DNA of 64,000 nt from G965202915 sp965205955 (GCA_965205955.1 OZ242192.1:1302001-1366000), one strand, 5' to 3'. Positions 33,001 to 35,571 are shown, counted from the first letter of the stretch. A program made the numbers and translations. The notes: generated from the letters alone by a model not told the origin.

Positions 33001-35571
33001 GAGGCGAGGGTCACCTTCAATGAAAGGGTCCATGTGGAAGGCACTACCCCCACTCTCAGAATGGATTTGGGCGCCGGCACCATTGCCATGGCCTACAACA
33101 GGGGTTCTGGTACCGGGTCTCTGGTGTTCCGCTACACGGTGGTGGCAGGCGATGACGATTCGGACGGGGTGGACATACCATCAAACGCACTGATGAATGG
33201 AGGCGGCATTATTTTGGACCTCGGCAGGAACGATGCGGTGCGCGACTCTGCTCCTGTTTCCGGGGGCGTCAACCAGCGGGTGGATACCATTACCCCGGTG
33301 CTGGAAACCGCCACAGTGAACGGTGTCACGCTGACGCTGGGCTATAATGAGGCGCTGGACACCAGCTCGACCCCGGCCAACGGTGATTACAGGGTAGAGG
33401 CGGGCGGCACCGAGGTGGCTGTCAACAACGTGGACATCAGCGGCGTGGAGGTGACCCTGACCCTGGCCACGCTGGTTACCGACGATCAGACGGTTACGCT
33501 GGATTACACCCTCGGCGCCACCCCGGTGCAGGATGAGGCCGGTAACGATGCTGCCATGCTGGATAATCGGCCGGTGATGAACAACACGGTGCCGGCCATC
33601 TCGATAGTGGCGGACAGTTCACCGGTAACCGAGGGTGCGGCTGCGGCCTTCACGCTGACGGCGACTCCGCCCCCAACGGGGGAGCTGGAGGTCATGCTGA
33701 CCGTCACCGACGGGGCGGGCGCATTCATTGCCGACGCCGCGCCAACGATGATAAGGATTGCCGACGGCGCCACAACGGCCATGCTGAGGGTGTTGACCAC
33801 CGACGACGGCACCGACGAATCGGACGGCATGGTGAGCGCGACGGTGGAGCCCGGCAGCGGCTATACGGTAGCCGGGGCGCCGAACAACAGCGCCAGTGTC
33901 ATGGTTGAGGATAACGATGCGGACATCACCGTCGTGCTGGCCGCCACGCCTGCGCTGACCGAGGCGAACCTGAACGGCGCCACGGTGACGGCGACGCTGG
34001 TGAATACGGAATATGTTGCGTCTCTGGATAGGACCGACTTCTCGGTGGCGGATAACCTGCCCGGGACGGTGAGGGTGTCCGATGTCGTCCGCACCAGCAC
34101 CACGGTAGCCACGCTGACGCTGGAGCATGACCAGGAGGAAATTATCGAGGACGGCATGCTTGGCGTAACGGTACTGGCGTCCGCGCACACCGGCAGCAGC
34201 GATCACCCGATTAGCGACAGTGTGCCGGTTGCTGCCTTGAACAGCGATGCGTCTCTGGCAGACCTGATAGTTTCCAGCGCTTCCTTTGACGACCCGCCCT
34301 TGGCGCCTGAATTTTCCGCCCCCACCACCGGCTATATGCTGGACGTGCCCAATACGGTCGCACAGGTGATGGTGACGCCGATTGCGAACGATGCAACAGG
34401 CGCGACGATTAGCGTGAACGGCCGCTCTGTGGACAGCGGCAACGCCAGCGAGGCGATTCCGGTGCCGGCGGGTTCATCGTCGCTGGTTATCATTGAGCTA
34501 AGGGCGGCAGACCGCATCAGGAGCCGGATCTACACCTTGCAGGTGAACCGTGCCGGGGCCGTGAGCAGCGATGCGACTCTGAGTGACCTGATATTATTCA
34601 CCCAGGCCGGCACCCCGATCCCGTTCACTTTTGACCCCTCGGTCTTGAGCTATACCCTCAGCTCTCCCGGTGTCGCCACAAGTATAAGGCTGGAGCCAGT
34701 GGTGAACCATCTGGCTGCGACATTCAGGGTGTTAGACGGCACAGTAGTCCCCCCATCCGGCAATCAAGTCTCTTTCAATCCGAGGCAGACGAAGACGGTT
34801 ACCGTCGAGGTGACGGCCGAAGACGAAAGCACGCAACGGCGCTACGTTTTGGAGATCAGCCGCCTGGGTATTGCCCCGCAGCTACAGAGCGCCAACGTCA
34901 GAGGCGGCAGCTTGACCCTGAGTTACAATGACCAATTGGCTCCCCCCCTTCCGTCCCCGACTGACTTCACGGTACTGGCGGACGGGGTCCGAGTAAATGT
35001 CGATACGGTTACCCTGGAGAGCGACCCTGCCGTGCTGACGCTGACGCTGGCCTCGGAGGTCATCAACGACCAGATTGTCACATTGAGTTACCGGCCTGGC
35101 GCCAACCCGTTGCAGGATGGCGAGGGCGATCCAGTTGTCGCACTGAGGAACGAGGCGGTTGCGAATCTTACACCCTTCATAATCGGCCCTCCGAGGGTAG
35201 TGAGCGCCTTCTTCTTTAGCCGAAATCGATTGGTCGTGTTCTTTGATAATCCCTTGTATATTCCCTCCGGTGCAGAAACACCGGCCCTTTCGGACTTCAC
35301 TGTTACGGATTCATTCGGGGGCCCCATCCAGCTAACATTTTTACTACGTGGACTACCGGCAACCGAACATTCCCGAGTGATAGGAGTGACTATTGGGGGT
35401 GTTTTGAGTTTGGATTTAGGAACTGTTAGCAGTACCTTTGTGGCTCCCGGCTTGGAATATACCGTGACCTACACGCCTGGCACGAACCCGTTGAGATCGT
35501 TAAATATAGACGGTACTCCCGGTCCTGCGGCTGCCGGTTTCACGGTCAGCGCTTTCAACAATCGGCTTTAG
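3022..35571 (+). CDS. Giant inverse autotransporter adhesin (intimin/invasin family, type Ve secretion), about 10,849 residues
   Basis: The start chosen is ATG 3022, ten bases after GGGGAG. It gives a clean signal peptide ending near VNA (residue 29); earlier in-frame TTG 2965 and ATG 2980 lack a ribosome site. Residues about 90-165 are helical and precede an intimin-type barrel (about 167-398). The passenger is an array of about 95 beta-sandwich modules by my hand count. These are Calx-beta-like repeats of three kinds (openings ISIAAG.SPVTEG, LAIDSPSVDEG and VTVTPATLSVPE; about 13, 18 and 10 copies), SwmB-like (11), Ig-like opening with STGPY (10), an Ig-like domain with DNIVNIAEKAAGF (6), putative-Ig with LPPGLTLDG..GVISGAPTT (6), a Cys-pair module (5), modules opening ALTEENLDGATVTVTL (8), VCBS (2), PKD-like (2) and cadherin-like (2). 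Asp-rich TDDD linkers suggest calcium binding. No C-terminal anchor is seen, as expected when the barrel is N-terminal. The role is presumably adhesion or cell-cell contact. One frame is open throughout. Confidence 0.9.
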   Translation: MNYCAPRSLFSSLLGTALILQGVLVPVNAESRLSALESPESHLLGLDLQPILGSSRERALYSRRGQDSAGSLRDERSGGSGSPERAPADTRTGRSYIERQLNGALQIAGERLSGVFSNKQQFSSVLEDLKKGEVDLRERLLLAGQERVQSMVDAGLDRVEQRFQNRVLRNLELSYRAPFAGREDLFHANATLSLWENSENVLFGQGGLVVRDGEEGANLGLGYRFLAGPDLLLGANTFYDYLSDPSVKRWSLGAEARSSWLDLYGNWYQGSGDDREGSTRYYSPDGWDVELAAHLPQAPWVELGASYYLWDGEGSQDDLEGQRYRLSLKPFSLLSMDLEYDDPDEGDGSWGVELGLNYQFGVSLSRQLDFIGQQGTPDLWSRRYEKVEREYAIRVREEQTGPSGPPPATLSVAELLAGVTVLVPLPDGLQYLTPDSSDFIVTHNLPGDIDAGGFDRTSVPPTLDLTFTPNPPSTPVGMFSIRITAPASTHNGGGDRVVYIAQVVGTLDPGTIDPSAIGPRVGPSRLTARTPGCSSDGSGVACVVPVTVQVQAPITPSPAGSCPTCQISLVFDFRFAGTAMLGADYTVDALTLTPTSNPSTSPVTTIMFPRADTTDEFRVTLGSVTTHYLNATLSLIGDADVDEESIELENADNPPGNGQTLLTLEPAGMPYADLAAATALTERNLGGATVTVTLTNSEYVDDPLTAANFTLTENVEGAVTLSSVARTSPTRATLTLAHDGTDIIANGTLGVTVPASAHTGGGDLNAGNLLIMAFDDIAPIVNTVAITSTGPYGVGGVINVTVRFSEPVTVSGTPQIALTVGTTTRQTTAVTGTGTDTLVFSYTVQAGDNDADGVSIVANALTQAGGSTIQDAADNNAVLTHAPVPANPANAVDARSPEFVSGTVNGNTITLVYNEPLDAGSTPATAAYTITVGSGTAPTVTDVSISGIEVTLRLSQAVINSQTVTLNYTPAANPLQDVAGNDALGLTGQILANATAAPVATLVAPTALTEENLDGATVTVTLLNTRYVPVADLGTTNFTLDENVSGVVTVSSVTRNSDTEATLTLAHDGTTFTGDGMLSVRVLASGHIGNNPLDTGNVPITADIPLPTISIAAASSPVTEADNATFTLTADPAPGTDLTVTVTVDDGSGNFIDGPAPTTVTITAGNTEATLTVMTDDDSVNEAEGMITATVTAGAGYMIAAPPANSAGVTVEDNDAAPTLAIDSPTVLEGDSGSTAMLRYTVTLSGETEQEVTVAYADAAGEGTATLGTDYETLTVGTLTFTPGGATAQNINVIVTGDAIDEEDETVVLRLSGAVNAMITTPDGAGTITDDDAAPTLAIDSPSVDEGNSGTATLSYTVTLTGDTEREVTVAYADAGSGTATSGADYDVLTAGTLTFAPGTTTQTIDVTVTGDTEDEGDAETVIVRLSSPVNATIANGIGTGTITDDDDPALPAISIAAGPSPVTEGDDATFTLTAAPAPMTDLTVTVTVDDGAGDFIASPAPTMVTITASNTTVTLTVMTEDDTTDEAEGMITATVTIGAGYTVDGSSDTASVTLQDNDIVITGATTGAVTEDAPTDTATGALVVDGDFEPQTGATDRANGLGMYGNFVLAANGDWAYTLDNTPGDPQGDATNALPGSSTVTEVFTAVSAADSSVEQEVTITITGANDAPTADAGLMQTVAEGATVTLDGSGSSDPDTGDMIDAYAWTQSGTPTVTLSDAGVVAPTFLAPAVTSPTDLSFSLVVNDGDTDSAAPDTVTITVNPASAPPAVSTVEISSTGPYAAGDDIEVTVTFSEMVTVVGVPQIALTVDATTRQATYDRGSTTTAVFLYTVQDGENDADGVSIPANSLTQAAGSTIQDTDGNDATLTHTAVDADPDQTVDTTAPTVSEVNISSTTGPYAFDEVIEVTVTFSEAVTVSGTPEITLTVGANERQATYNSGDDTVALVFTYTVAATETDENGVSIPEDTLTQAAGSAIQDTAGNDANLDHDAVPADPAHAVDTTAPTFDSATVDADVLVLTYAEALDGSSTPINDAYTVMVGGSTGPAVQNVSISGMAVTLTLATAVTGGDTVVLNYTPPGANPVQDTAGNDAVMLDGQTVTNNTAGVTLPIISIAPLSTPVREGSNAPFTLTATPAPAGNLTVMVTVTDSGDFITGSVPTTVTISAGATTVILAVATENDSTNEANGMVTTTVIPGTGYVVASGGANSASVTINDNDLAPTLAIDSPRVIEGNSGPVTLRYTVTLTGDTTQEVMVDYADATSGTATSGADYETLPAGTLTFAPGTTTQNIEVIVTGDTNDEENETVIVTLSNAVNARIITASGTGRISDNDGPPDNTSPMLQTASVDLDTLTLSYDEPLSEFSVPDATDYMVEADSAPVTVNNVDIGFMDVLLTLASAVTSAQTVTLDYTPGGSPVEDESGNDAASLSDRPVDNNTAPFVESIELTSDAGGDNTYFIGNAIEATATFSETVTVIGTPLLRFNLTGVNRDAPLVSGSGSMALVFRYTVVEGDLDTNGISIPFNGFSLNGGSIRGATGNDADLSLIRSGLAPQGDHRVEAIRPSLAFATVNGATLRLNYTDPLNTTAPDGSAYTVTVAGGTVTVDTVTINGIAVTLTLVTAVTGGQIVMLDYTPPVTNPVQDLVGNTAIALSGAAVTSTTGSVGISLNAIATDNIVNIDEKAAGVPISGTVDAGAMVSVTVGSGSARNASVTGSNWGVTIPRDAAEIIGTSVNVVATATMGSNTGTVTRPLVVDLVAPTATYAPPAFLTVGTAITNIMPGIPSLDISGYAEQSGRRLPPGLRLNSNSGVISGAPTTTNAATADGTIRLTDVAGNTEDVTITFPAVGIGSQTLDGFAYSAGTATVGQPAPTVTPPSGAQTPLTYSSATSAVCTVDTDTGALTLLSAGTCTIRVTASATTNYNEASADFTITVSAAAGVTVTPATLSVPEDGSTTADYTLILDTAPTADVTIAVASDTVTAATVSPASLTFTPANWNTAQTVTVTGVNDDVDNPGNARTATVTHAPTSTDAGYGSVVIASVTVTVEDDDAAAAGVTVTPVTLSVPEDGGTTADYTLVLDTAPTADVTIAVASDTVTAATVSSASLTFTPTNWDTAQTVTVTGVNDDVDNPSDERTASLSHTAASADGNYEGVAISIASVTVTVTDDDDAGVTVDPLALTVDEAGSDTTADYTVVLDTAPTADVTIAVESDTDTAATVSSASLTFTPTNWDTAQTVTVTGVDDDVDNPGNARTATVTHAPTSTDAGYGSVIIASVTVTVEDDDTAGVTVDPMTLSVPEASGTSTYTVVLDTQPTGNVTITPESGDTMAATVSGALTFTTTDWSTAQTVTVTGVNDNDDNPGNARTATLTHTSSGADTTYNNLTSIASVTVTVQDDDDPGTGTVTVTLNPGIAGNDEVNIAEQAAGFTISGTVADGATVEVSFNGGTTLSATVSSTDWSLDIPPTSIGTTVTSVEVVVTAMLGGATGTRRRMVAIDLVAPTATYAAPPTLTVGTPITDIMPGSPSSDISSYVVQVGNLPPGLTLDGNTGVISGAPTTANAATATVGIRLTDGAGNPTDVEIIFPSVAMGSQTLSGFTYSAGTATVGQTAPTVTAPTGAVVGSDLSYGTTSAGICTVDSATGALTLVGAGDCVITVTASATTNYNEATADFTITVAAAGAAGVTVTPATLSVPEAGGSTADYTLVLDTAPTAEVTIAVASDTTSAATVSSASLTFTPTDWDTAQTVTVTGVNDDAPGDRIATVTHAPTSADSAYNSVVIDPVTVTVEDDDAAAAAGVTVTPATLSVPEDGSTMGAYTLVLDTVPSDEVTIAVASSDTMAATVSSETLTFTTANWNTAQTVTVTGVNDDVDNVGNARTATVSHTAASADGNYSGGAVTIASVTVTVDDDDDAGVTVSETERTVSEDGNSRDTYTVVLTSAPTDEVTIAVASDTDTAATVSPASLTFTTADWDTAQTVTVIGVDDDVDNPSDERTATLSHTPTSADAGYNTVPIASVTVTVTDDDDAGITVSGTVLAVAEADGTGAYTLILDTQPAADVTIAVASDATMVATVSPASLTFTLTDWNTAQTVTVTGVDDTINNTPPRTATVSHTATSTDPNYNAEGIESVTVTATDDDAALPVISIAAGPSVDEGTSVTFTVTADPAPVADLSVTVTVDDGAGDFIAGVAPTTVTIGASATEATLMVATMADTDDEPNGVVTAALRTGTGYMVGAPDTASVAVRDDDGAPDPVISIAAGAAVMEGTTATFTVTATPAPAADLTVTVTVDDGAGNFIAGVAPTTVTIAASATEATLTVATMADLIDEANGTITATVTIGAGYTVDGSNNTASVTVEDDDAAPTLAIDSPSVDEGNSGSVMLRYTVTLTGATEQEVTVDYADTETGTATSGTDYEAITAGTTLTFTPGGATTTQNIDVTVTGDAVDEGDGETVIVMLSGETNATIATADGTGTITDDDDPPTLAIDSPDVEEGDSGSATLSYTVTLNGATEQTVTVDYADAGTGSATSGTDYDVLTAGTLTFVPGTTTQNIDVTVTGDTDEEGDETVIVTLSNPDNATIATADGTGTITDDDAPVLPTISIAAASSPVTEADNATFTLTADPAPGTDLIVTVTVDDGSGNFIASPAPTMVTITASTTTATLVASTDDDSVDEAEGMITATVTAGAGYTIALSPANSATVTVEDNDPAPTLAIDSPTVLEGDSGSTAMLRYTVTLSGATEQEVTVAYADAAGSVGDGTADPDTDYETPTADTLTFTPGGATAQTIDVIVTGDAIDEPNETVVLRLSGETNATITTPDGTGTITDDDPLPTLAIDSPTVLEGDSGSTTLSYTVTLTGDTEREVTVAYADSGTATSGTDYDANTAAGTLTFAPGGATMQTMTIDVTVTGDTDDEGDGETVIVTLSNPVNATITPPDGIGTGTITDDDDPTLPAISIAAGPSPVTEGDDATFTLTANPAPMTDLTVTVTVDDGASDFIASSAPTMVTITASNTTVTLTVMTNDDTTDEAEGMIMATVTPGAGYTVSSPSTARVTVQDNDIVITGATTGTVTEDVPTTATGALVVDGDFAPQTGDTDRANGLGMYGNFVLEANGMWTYTLDNTPGDSQGDATNALAGGDNPTEVFTAVSAADSSVEQEVTITITGANDAPTADAGLMQTVAEGATVTLDGSGSSDPDTGDMIDAYTWTQSGTPTVTLSDASVVAPTFMAPTTVTSSTDLSFSLVVNDGDTDSAPDPVTITVNPASAPPVVSTVEISSTGPYAAGDNIEVTVTFSEIVNVVGAPQIALTVDTTLRQAVYDSGTDATAVFLYTVQDGENDADGVSIPADSLTQAAGSTIQDGDGTDATLTHTAVDADPAQTVDTTAPTVSMVELSSDGPYALDEDIEVTVTFSEAVTVSGAPEITLTVGANERQATFSSGSDTAALVFTYTVAATETDEDGVNIDANALAQAAGSAIQDTAGNNATLTHTAVDPDPAHAVDTTAPAFVDDSATVDADVLVLTYSENLNESSAPDNGDYTIGVIPGTAPTVTGVRISGTDVTLMLSTPVTRDQTVTVSYMVGSTPLQDLAGNDAIGLSDATVTNDTPMVLPTISIAAGAAVTEGTAATFTLTATSAPGTTLTVTVTVDDGAGDFISSPPTTVMITASTTTATLTVPTDDDSIDEAEGMITATVTAGTGYMVAGGAGNTASVTVNDDDAAPTLAIDSPRMVTEGDDGDTATLSYTVTLSGDTTQEVTVQYADSGDGTATSGADADYDTIAGGTLTFTPGDATTQTIAVTVRGDAIDEEDETVIVMLSNPVNATIATDTGTGTITDNDPEPMLAIDSPNMFEGADGDTATLRYTVTLSGATEREVTVQYADAGTGTAASGTDYEALTPTTGTLTFAPGGATALNIDVTVMGDLDDEGDEETVVVRLSGAVNATITTSDGTGTITDDDDPPALAIDSPSVDEGDSGPATLSYTVTLTGTTAQTVMVDYADAGSGTAESGADYETITGGTLTFTPGTTTTTQTIAVTVTGDIIDEENETVIVRLSNAVNAGITTPDGTGTIMDDDPVPMLAISSPTMNESNSGRATLSYVVTLSGDTEREVTVDYADLGTGTATSGTDYDTLGSGGTLTFTPGMTTQNIDVMVVGDTTDEDNETVIVRLSNPDNATIATADGTGTITDDDAEPTLAIDSLAVPEGDSGSMTRSYTVTLNGATARTVTVDYADSGGGTATSDDDYDAITGGTLTFTPGMLTQTIDVMVTGDTTDEEDQTIIVTLSNPVNAMIATDMGTMTITDNDDPPTLTINSPSVGEGDSGMVTLSYTVTLTEATEKEVTVQYEDSSAGSATSGTDYDAITAGTLTFTPGTTTRDIDVMVRGDMIDEMNETVIVSLPVSGETNATIITGTGTGTITDDDDAGVSVSETDRMVTEADGTADYTVVLDTEPTANVTIAVASDTETVATVSPPSLTFTSTDWNTAQTVTVTGVNDNIDNPGNARTASLSHTATSLDTNYGSVPIASVDVTVNDDDDPVISIAAGASPVIEGTSATFTLTATSAPGTALTVTVTVDDGAGNFITGAPTTVTIAASDTTAMLEVPTTNDTTDEVNGMITATVEGGTGYTVASPPGNSASVTVNDNDDPPTLAIDSPSVTEGNSGTATLSYTVTLTGGTEREVTVRYAGSGGTATSGTDYDAITAGTLTFAPGTTTQPINVTVRGDTVDEPNETVIVTLSNPGNATIESGRGTGTGTITDDDAVAVPVISIAAGTAVMEGTAAIFTLTADPAPMTNLTVTVTVDDGAGNFIASPAPTTVTIAASETMAMLEVPTTNDNTDEANGMITATVEGGTGYMVDGTNNSAGVTVEDDDAEPTLMIDSPSVAEGDAGETPTLSYTVTLTGGTEREVTVRYAGSGGTATSGADYDAITAGTLTFAPGTTTQPINVTVMGDTMDEPNETVIVTLSNPVNATIESGRDTGTGTITDDDAVAVPEISIVVAGFFVIEGGDTVFTLTAAPAPMTDLTVTVTVDDGAGNFIAGPAPTTVMIAARATTATLTVATMADSIDEEDGMITATVETGTGYTVAGGGANTARVRVQDNDDPPMLAIDSPSVTEGDSSTATLRYTVTLTGETARTVMVDYADAGGGTATSGTDYDAITAGTLTFAPGATTQNINVTVRGDTMDEPNETVVVTLSTPVNATIESGRGTGTGTITDDDDPVISIAAGAAVMEGMPATFTVTATSAPMTNLIVTVTVDEGGGNFISSPVPTTVTIAASTTTATLMVSTTNDNTDEANGMITATVEIGTGYTVASPPSNSASVTVNDNDDPPTLAIDSPSVTEGDSGTATLSYMVTLTGDTAQTVMVNYADAGATGSGTAASGADYETITAGTLTFTPGGATTQTIDVTVTGDTIDEEDETVIVTLSGAVNAEITTPDGTGTIDDDDAEPTLAIDSPRVDEGDSGTATLRYTVTLTGATEKTVMVGYAGSGGTAASGTDYAAITVGTLTFAPGTTTQTIDVTVRGDTIDEPNETVIVTLLSTVNATIESGRGTGTGTIINDDALVPSAVLAAVTPLGEGNLNRPTDTVTVTVTLMNTMYMPEAELDMTDFRLMDTVAGDVTVSAVTRTSDVIATLRLTHSGEDIAPDGELSVTVLASAHTGSGDLPAGSVPIDAIPPLVSALGFSTTGPYGLGAIIEVNFRFAAQGRGVLENVFVTGSPNALLNIGGSERNAAYNRGSGTSLLIFRYTVMAGDNDADGVSLTSNALLGGGGLIRDAAGNNALRGSRPISDGATQRVDGVVPILSTAIVDGVTLVLTYTEALDNTSTPANDAYTVMVGGSAGPAVNDVTISGMAVTLMLATAVPGGQTVTLDYTPGSAPVQDTVGNDAVMLDDQTVMNKATPAGVTVTPMVRMVDEDGGMATYTVALDTRPSADVRITPASSDTLAATTSPISLRFTPLDWNTAQTVTVTGVNDVMDNPGDARTVTVTHTAVSTDDAYNGGAITIDPVTVTVEDDDDAISGTVPVGLNADIAGDDIVNIAEKANGFRISGTVASGATVSVTIGGGAARNAIAAGPLWILDIPVNAPEITGTSVDVVVTATLVGNTGTVTRSLTVDLMAPMASYTPPGMLTVGTTITAIMPDSPSADIASYAMDGTLTPGLTLNGSDGVISGTPTTANAAMADVTIRLTDTGGNPANVSITFPAVAKGSQTLVGFAYGSGTARVDQPAPTVTAPTGVVAGSALSYSTVSTGICTVDSNTGTLTLVGAGTCIITVTASETANYNEASATLTITVEPPPPSARLFVLNNTELGKENLNGFQVFVELFDTMYVSGAQLGINDFMLTDDIAGEVTVSDVARSSDRVVTLTLTHSGEEITSDGELSVTVLASAHTGSGDLPAGSMPIRAIGPTIIGTAFSTMGPYGPGADIEVTFTFSRNVLVIGTPNALLNIGGSERNAVYNRGRLFTSTLVFRYTVMAGDDDADGVDIPSNALRGGGGLIRDAAGNNAVRDSLSISGGANQRVATLPVLSTATVDGDILVLTYNEALDSASTPANDAYAVMVGGSTGPAVNNVTISGMAVTLTLATAVTSGQAVTLNYTPGANPVQDTAGNDAAALSGAVVIITTTTGSVMVGLNTIATDNIVNIAEKAAGFTISGTVADGAMVEVTLDSGAPRGTTETGTTWTLDIPPNDTEITGTSVVVEATATLSGGGTGTVSRPLTVDLVAPTAGYTPPGTLTVGTAITAITPDTPSSDVAGYIVQTGTLPPGLTLDGTSGVISGAPTTANASTAPVMIRLTDTASNTGDVTITFPTVAVGSQTLTDFAYNPTTVALNAPTPPAVTPPSGAQTGSTLSYTSGDTDVCTVDSNTGALTLVGAGTCVITVTASETANYNEASATFTITVEAPAPSARLSILNELGKENLDGSSALVELFGVRYVPGAQLDRNDFMLTDDIAGEVTVFDVTRINDRRATLTLTHSGEEITSDGELSVTVLASAHTGSGNLPAGSVPIDAAAPTITEVAFSTTGPYGPGANIEVTFTFSEEVFVIRAPNALLNIGGDPRDAAHVRGRRIGQAFRFRYTVMAGDNDADGVDIPSNALRGGGGLIRDLARNNAVRDSLSISGGADQRVDTTGPMLQTAAVNGNILTLGYDEALDTASAPANGAYTVMVGSSTGPAVTGVTLSGMDVTLMLATAVPGGQIVTLDYTPGANPVQDTVGNDAVALSGEAVTSTAGSVMVGLDTIATDNIVNIAEKAGGFTISGTVEDGATVSVIIRGGIARLATVTGSTWTLAIPSNDSDITGISVNVVVTATMGSDTGTVTRLLDVNLDVPTAFYTPPTSLMVGTAITDIRPGGPADIVSYAVVSGDLPPGLRLDGGSGVISGAPTTVNAATPTVTIQLTDIAGNAGNMSFTFPAVTKGSQTLTGFAYTPDTVSDTTTLLTVMPPSGAQTPLSYSATTTDVCTVDPGTGALMLVGIIGECIITVTASATANYDEATADFTVTVTVPPPSAVLAAPTALTEASLDGAMVTVTLMNTIYVSLLGSEDFMLRDTVEGEVTVESIDRNSAGTVATLTLAHGGENISADGTLSVTVRASAHVLGDDLPAGEVLITAGPSDGTPPMLQTATVNDATLTLRYDESLDGSSVPSTTAYTVRVNSGTAPDIGGVAISGMDVLLMLSPQITSDQVVRLDYTPGASPVQDAAGNPAATLTGQNVSNISASGPVSLSLATIAGDNIVNIAEKGAGFAISGTVAAGALLVSVEVGGVARAATVTGTDWMVTIPPNADEISGTSVGVVVHATLGSDTGTVTRPLAVDLVRPTATYTAPQTSLVVGTAITDIVPVNPSADIATYTVSSLFLPGLRLDENTGVISGAPTRTSIFTVLTARILLTDTAGNTRDVMVTFPTVVFPPLAFVEATRLSASRLTTSGGEEVSVTLRGTSNVYIEDLRVADFSLVDTIDGDVRLLSVRRTSPTVATLVLGHSGGPISAGGELSVIVRATAYAGLRDLPAGSIPIDVTAVAGVAFSTTGPYSPGENIEARVTFNERVHVEGTTPTLRMDLGAGTIAMAYNRGSGTGSLVFRYTVVAGDDDSDGVDIPSNALMNGGGIILDLGRNDAVRDSAPVSGGVNQRVDTITPVLETATVNGVTLTLGYNEALDTSSTPANGDYRVEAGGTEVAVNNVDISGVEVTLTLATLVTDDQTVTLDYTLGATPVQDEAGNDAAMLDNRPVMNNTVPAISIVADSSPVTEGAAAAFTLTATPPPTGELEVMLTVTDGAGAFIADAAPTMIRIADGATTAMLRVLTTDDGTDESDGMVSATVEPGSGYTVAGAPNNSASVMVEDNDADITVVLAATPALTEANLNGATVTATLVNTEYVASLDRTDFSVADNLPGTVRVSDVVRTSTTVATLTLEHDQEEIIEDGMLGVTVLASAHTGSSDHPISDSVPVAALNSDASLADLIVSSASFDDPPLAPEFSAPTTGYMLDVPNTVAQVMVTPIANDATGATISVNGRSVDSGNASEAIPVPAGSSSLVIIELRAADRIRSRIYTLQVNRAGAVSSDATLSDLILFTQAGTPIPFTFDPSVLSYTLSSPGVATSIRLEPVVNHLAATFRVLDGTVVPPSGNQVSFNPRQTKTVTVEVTAEDESTQRRYVLEISRLGIAPQLQSANVRGGSLTLSYNDQLAPPLPSPTDFTVLADGVRVNVDTVTLESDPAVLTLTLASEVINDQIVTLSYRPGANPLQDGEGDPVVALRNEAVANLTPFIIGPPRVVSAFFFSRNRLVVFFDNPLYIPSGAETPALSDFTVTDSFGGPIQLTFLLRGLPATEHSRVIGVTIGGVLSLDLGTVSSTFVAPGLEYTVTYTPGTNPLRSLNIDGTPGPAAAGFTVSAFNNRL
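3520..4215 (+). other. Inverse autotransporter beta-barrel domain within the giant adhesin
   Basis: Residues about 167-398 show alternating hydrophobic strands with the family landmarks LLLGANTFYDY, RWSLGAEARSSWLDLYGNWY, RYYSPDGWDVELAAHLPQAP, WVELGASYYLWDG, YRLSLKPFSLLSMDLEYD and WGVELGLNYQFG. The closing linker RYEKVEREYAIRVREE is characteristic of intimin/invasin proteins. This domain inserts in the outer membrane and lets the C-terminal passenger pass out through its pore. I see no LysM domain between signal peptide and barrel, unlike enteropathogenic E. coli intimin. Confidence 0.85.
6337..9085 (+). repeat. Segmental duplication, copy 1 (nine-domain block of the adhesin)
   Basis: This block encodes, in order, a Calx-like A module, two Calx-beta B modules, an A module, a VCBS module (MYGNFVLAANGDWAYTLDN), a PKD-like module (VTLDGSGSSDPDTGDMIDAY), two Ig-like modules and the start of a SwmB-like module. 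The same order recurs at 16768-19533, about 10.44 kb downstream. In the VCBS-PKD stretch (7700-8330 and 18130-18780) the two copies differ at only scattered bases. VCBS and PKD modules occur nowhere else in the protein. Confidence 0.8.
16768..19533 (+). repeat. Segmental duplication, copy 2 (nine-domain block of the adhesin)
   Basis: Second copy of the block at 6337-9085, with the same nine-domain order and the same module boundaries. Matching landmarks are offset by 10,431 bases at the left end and 10,449 at the right end, so only small indels separate the copies. A few loops differ, for example the region encoding GSVGDGTADPDTDYE in the second block's first B module. Confidence 0.8.
19786..25615 (+). 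repeat. Long run of Calx-beta-like modules
   Basis: Seventeen modules of about 330-350 bases follow one another: A, six B, C, then A-B alternating four times, then a final B. The B module reads TLAIDSPSVDEGDSGTATLS, then YTVTL..YTVTLTG-type strands, a DY(D/E)..TAGTLTF(A/T)PG segment and an acidic TGTITDDD end. Near-identical bases across neighbours, such as ACGCTGACCTTTGCGCCGGG, suggest recent expansion or gene conversion. Confidence 0.75.
25618..33590 (+). repeat. Higher-order repeat of a six-domain supermodule (about 1.8 kb period)
   Basis: The order D module (ALTE.NLDG-like), STGPY Ig-like, SwmB-like, DNIVNIAEKA Ig-like, putative-Ig and Cys-pair module starts at about 25618, 27810, 29620 and 31418. 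The first unit contains one extra C module. The fourth lacks the STGPY and Cys-pair modules. A partial fifth unit (D, Ig-like, SwmB-like) starts near 32620. The 28-31 kb copies share long identical stretches. Confidence 0.75.
34240..34865 (+). repeat. Two cadherin-like beta-sandwich modules near the adhesin C-terminus
   Basis: Two modules of about 105 residues begin NSDASLADLIVSSASF and SSDATLSDLILFTQAG and end IYTLQVNRAG and RYVLEISRLG. This is the pattern of the bacterial cadherin-like beta-sandwich family (A(T/S)LS(D/N)L..., ending YT(L/V).(V/I).R). They occur only here, close to the presumed distal tip, followed by one SwmB-like module and a divergent final 130 residues. Confidence 0.7.

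Noticed and set aside
6337..35000. Possible CRISPR or other short tandem repeat array because of dense direct repeats.
   Set aside because: Repeats are 300-350 bases, in frame with one protein and divergent at the base level; there are no uniform short repeats with unique spacers and no cas genes.
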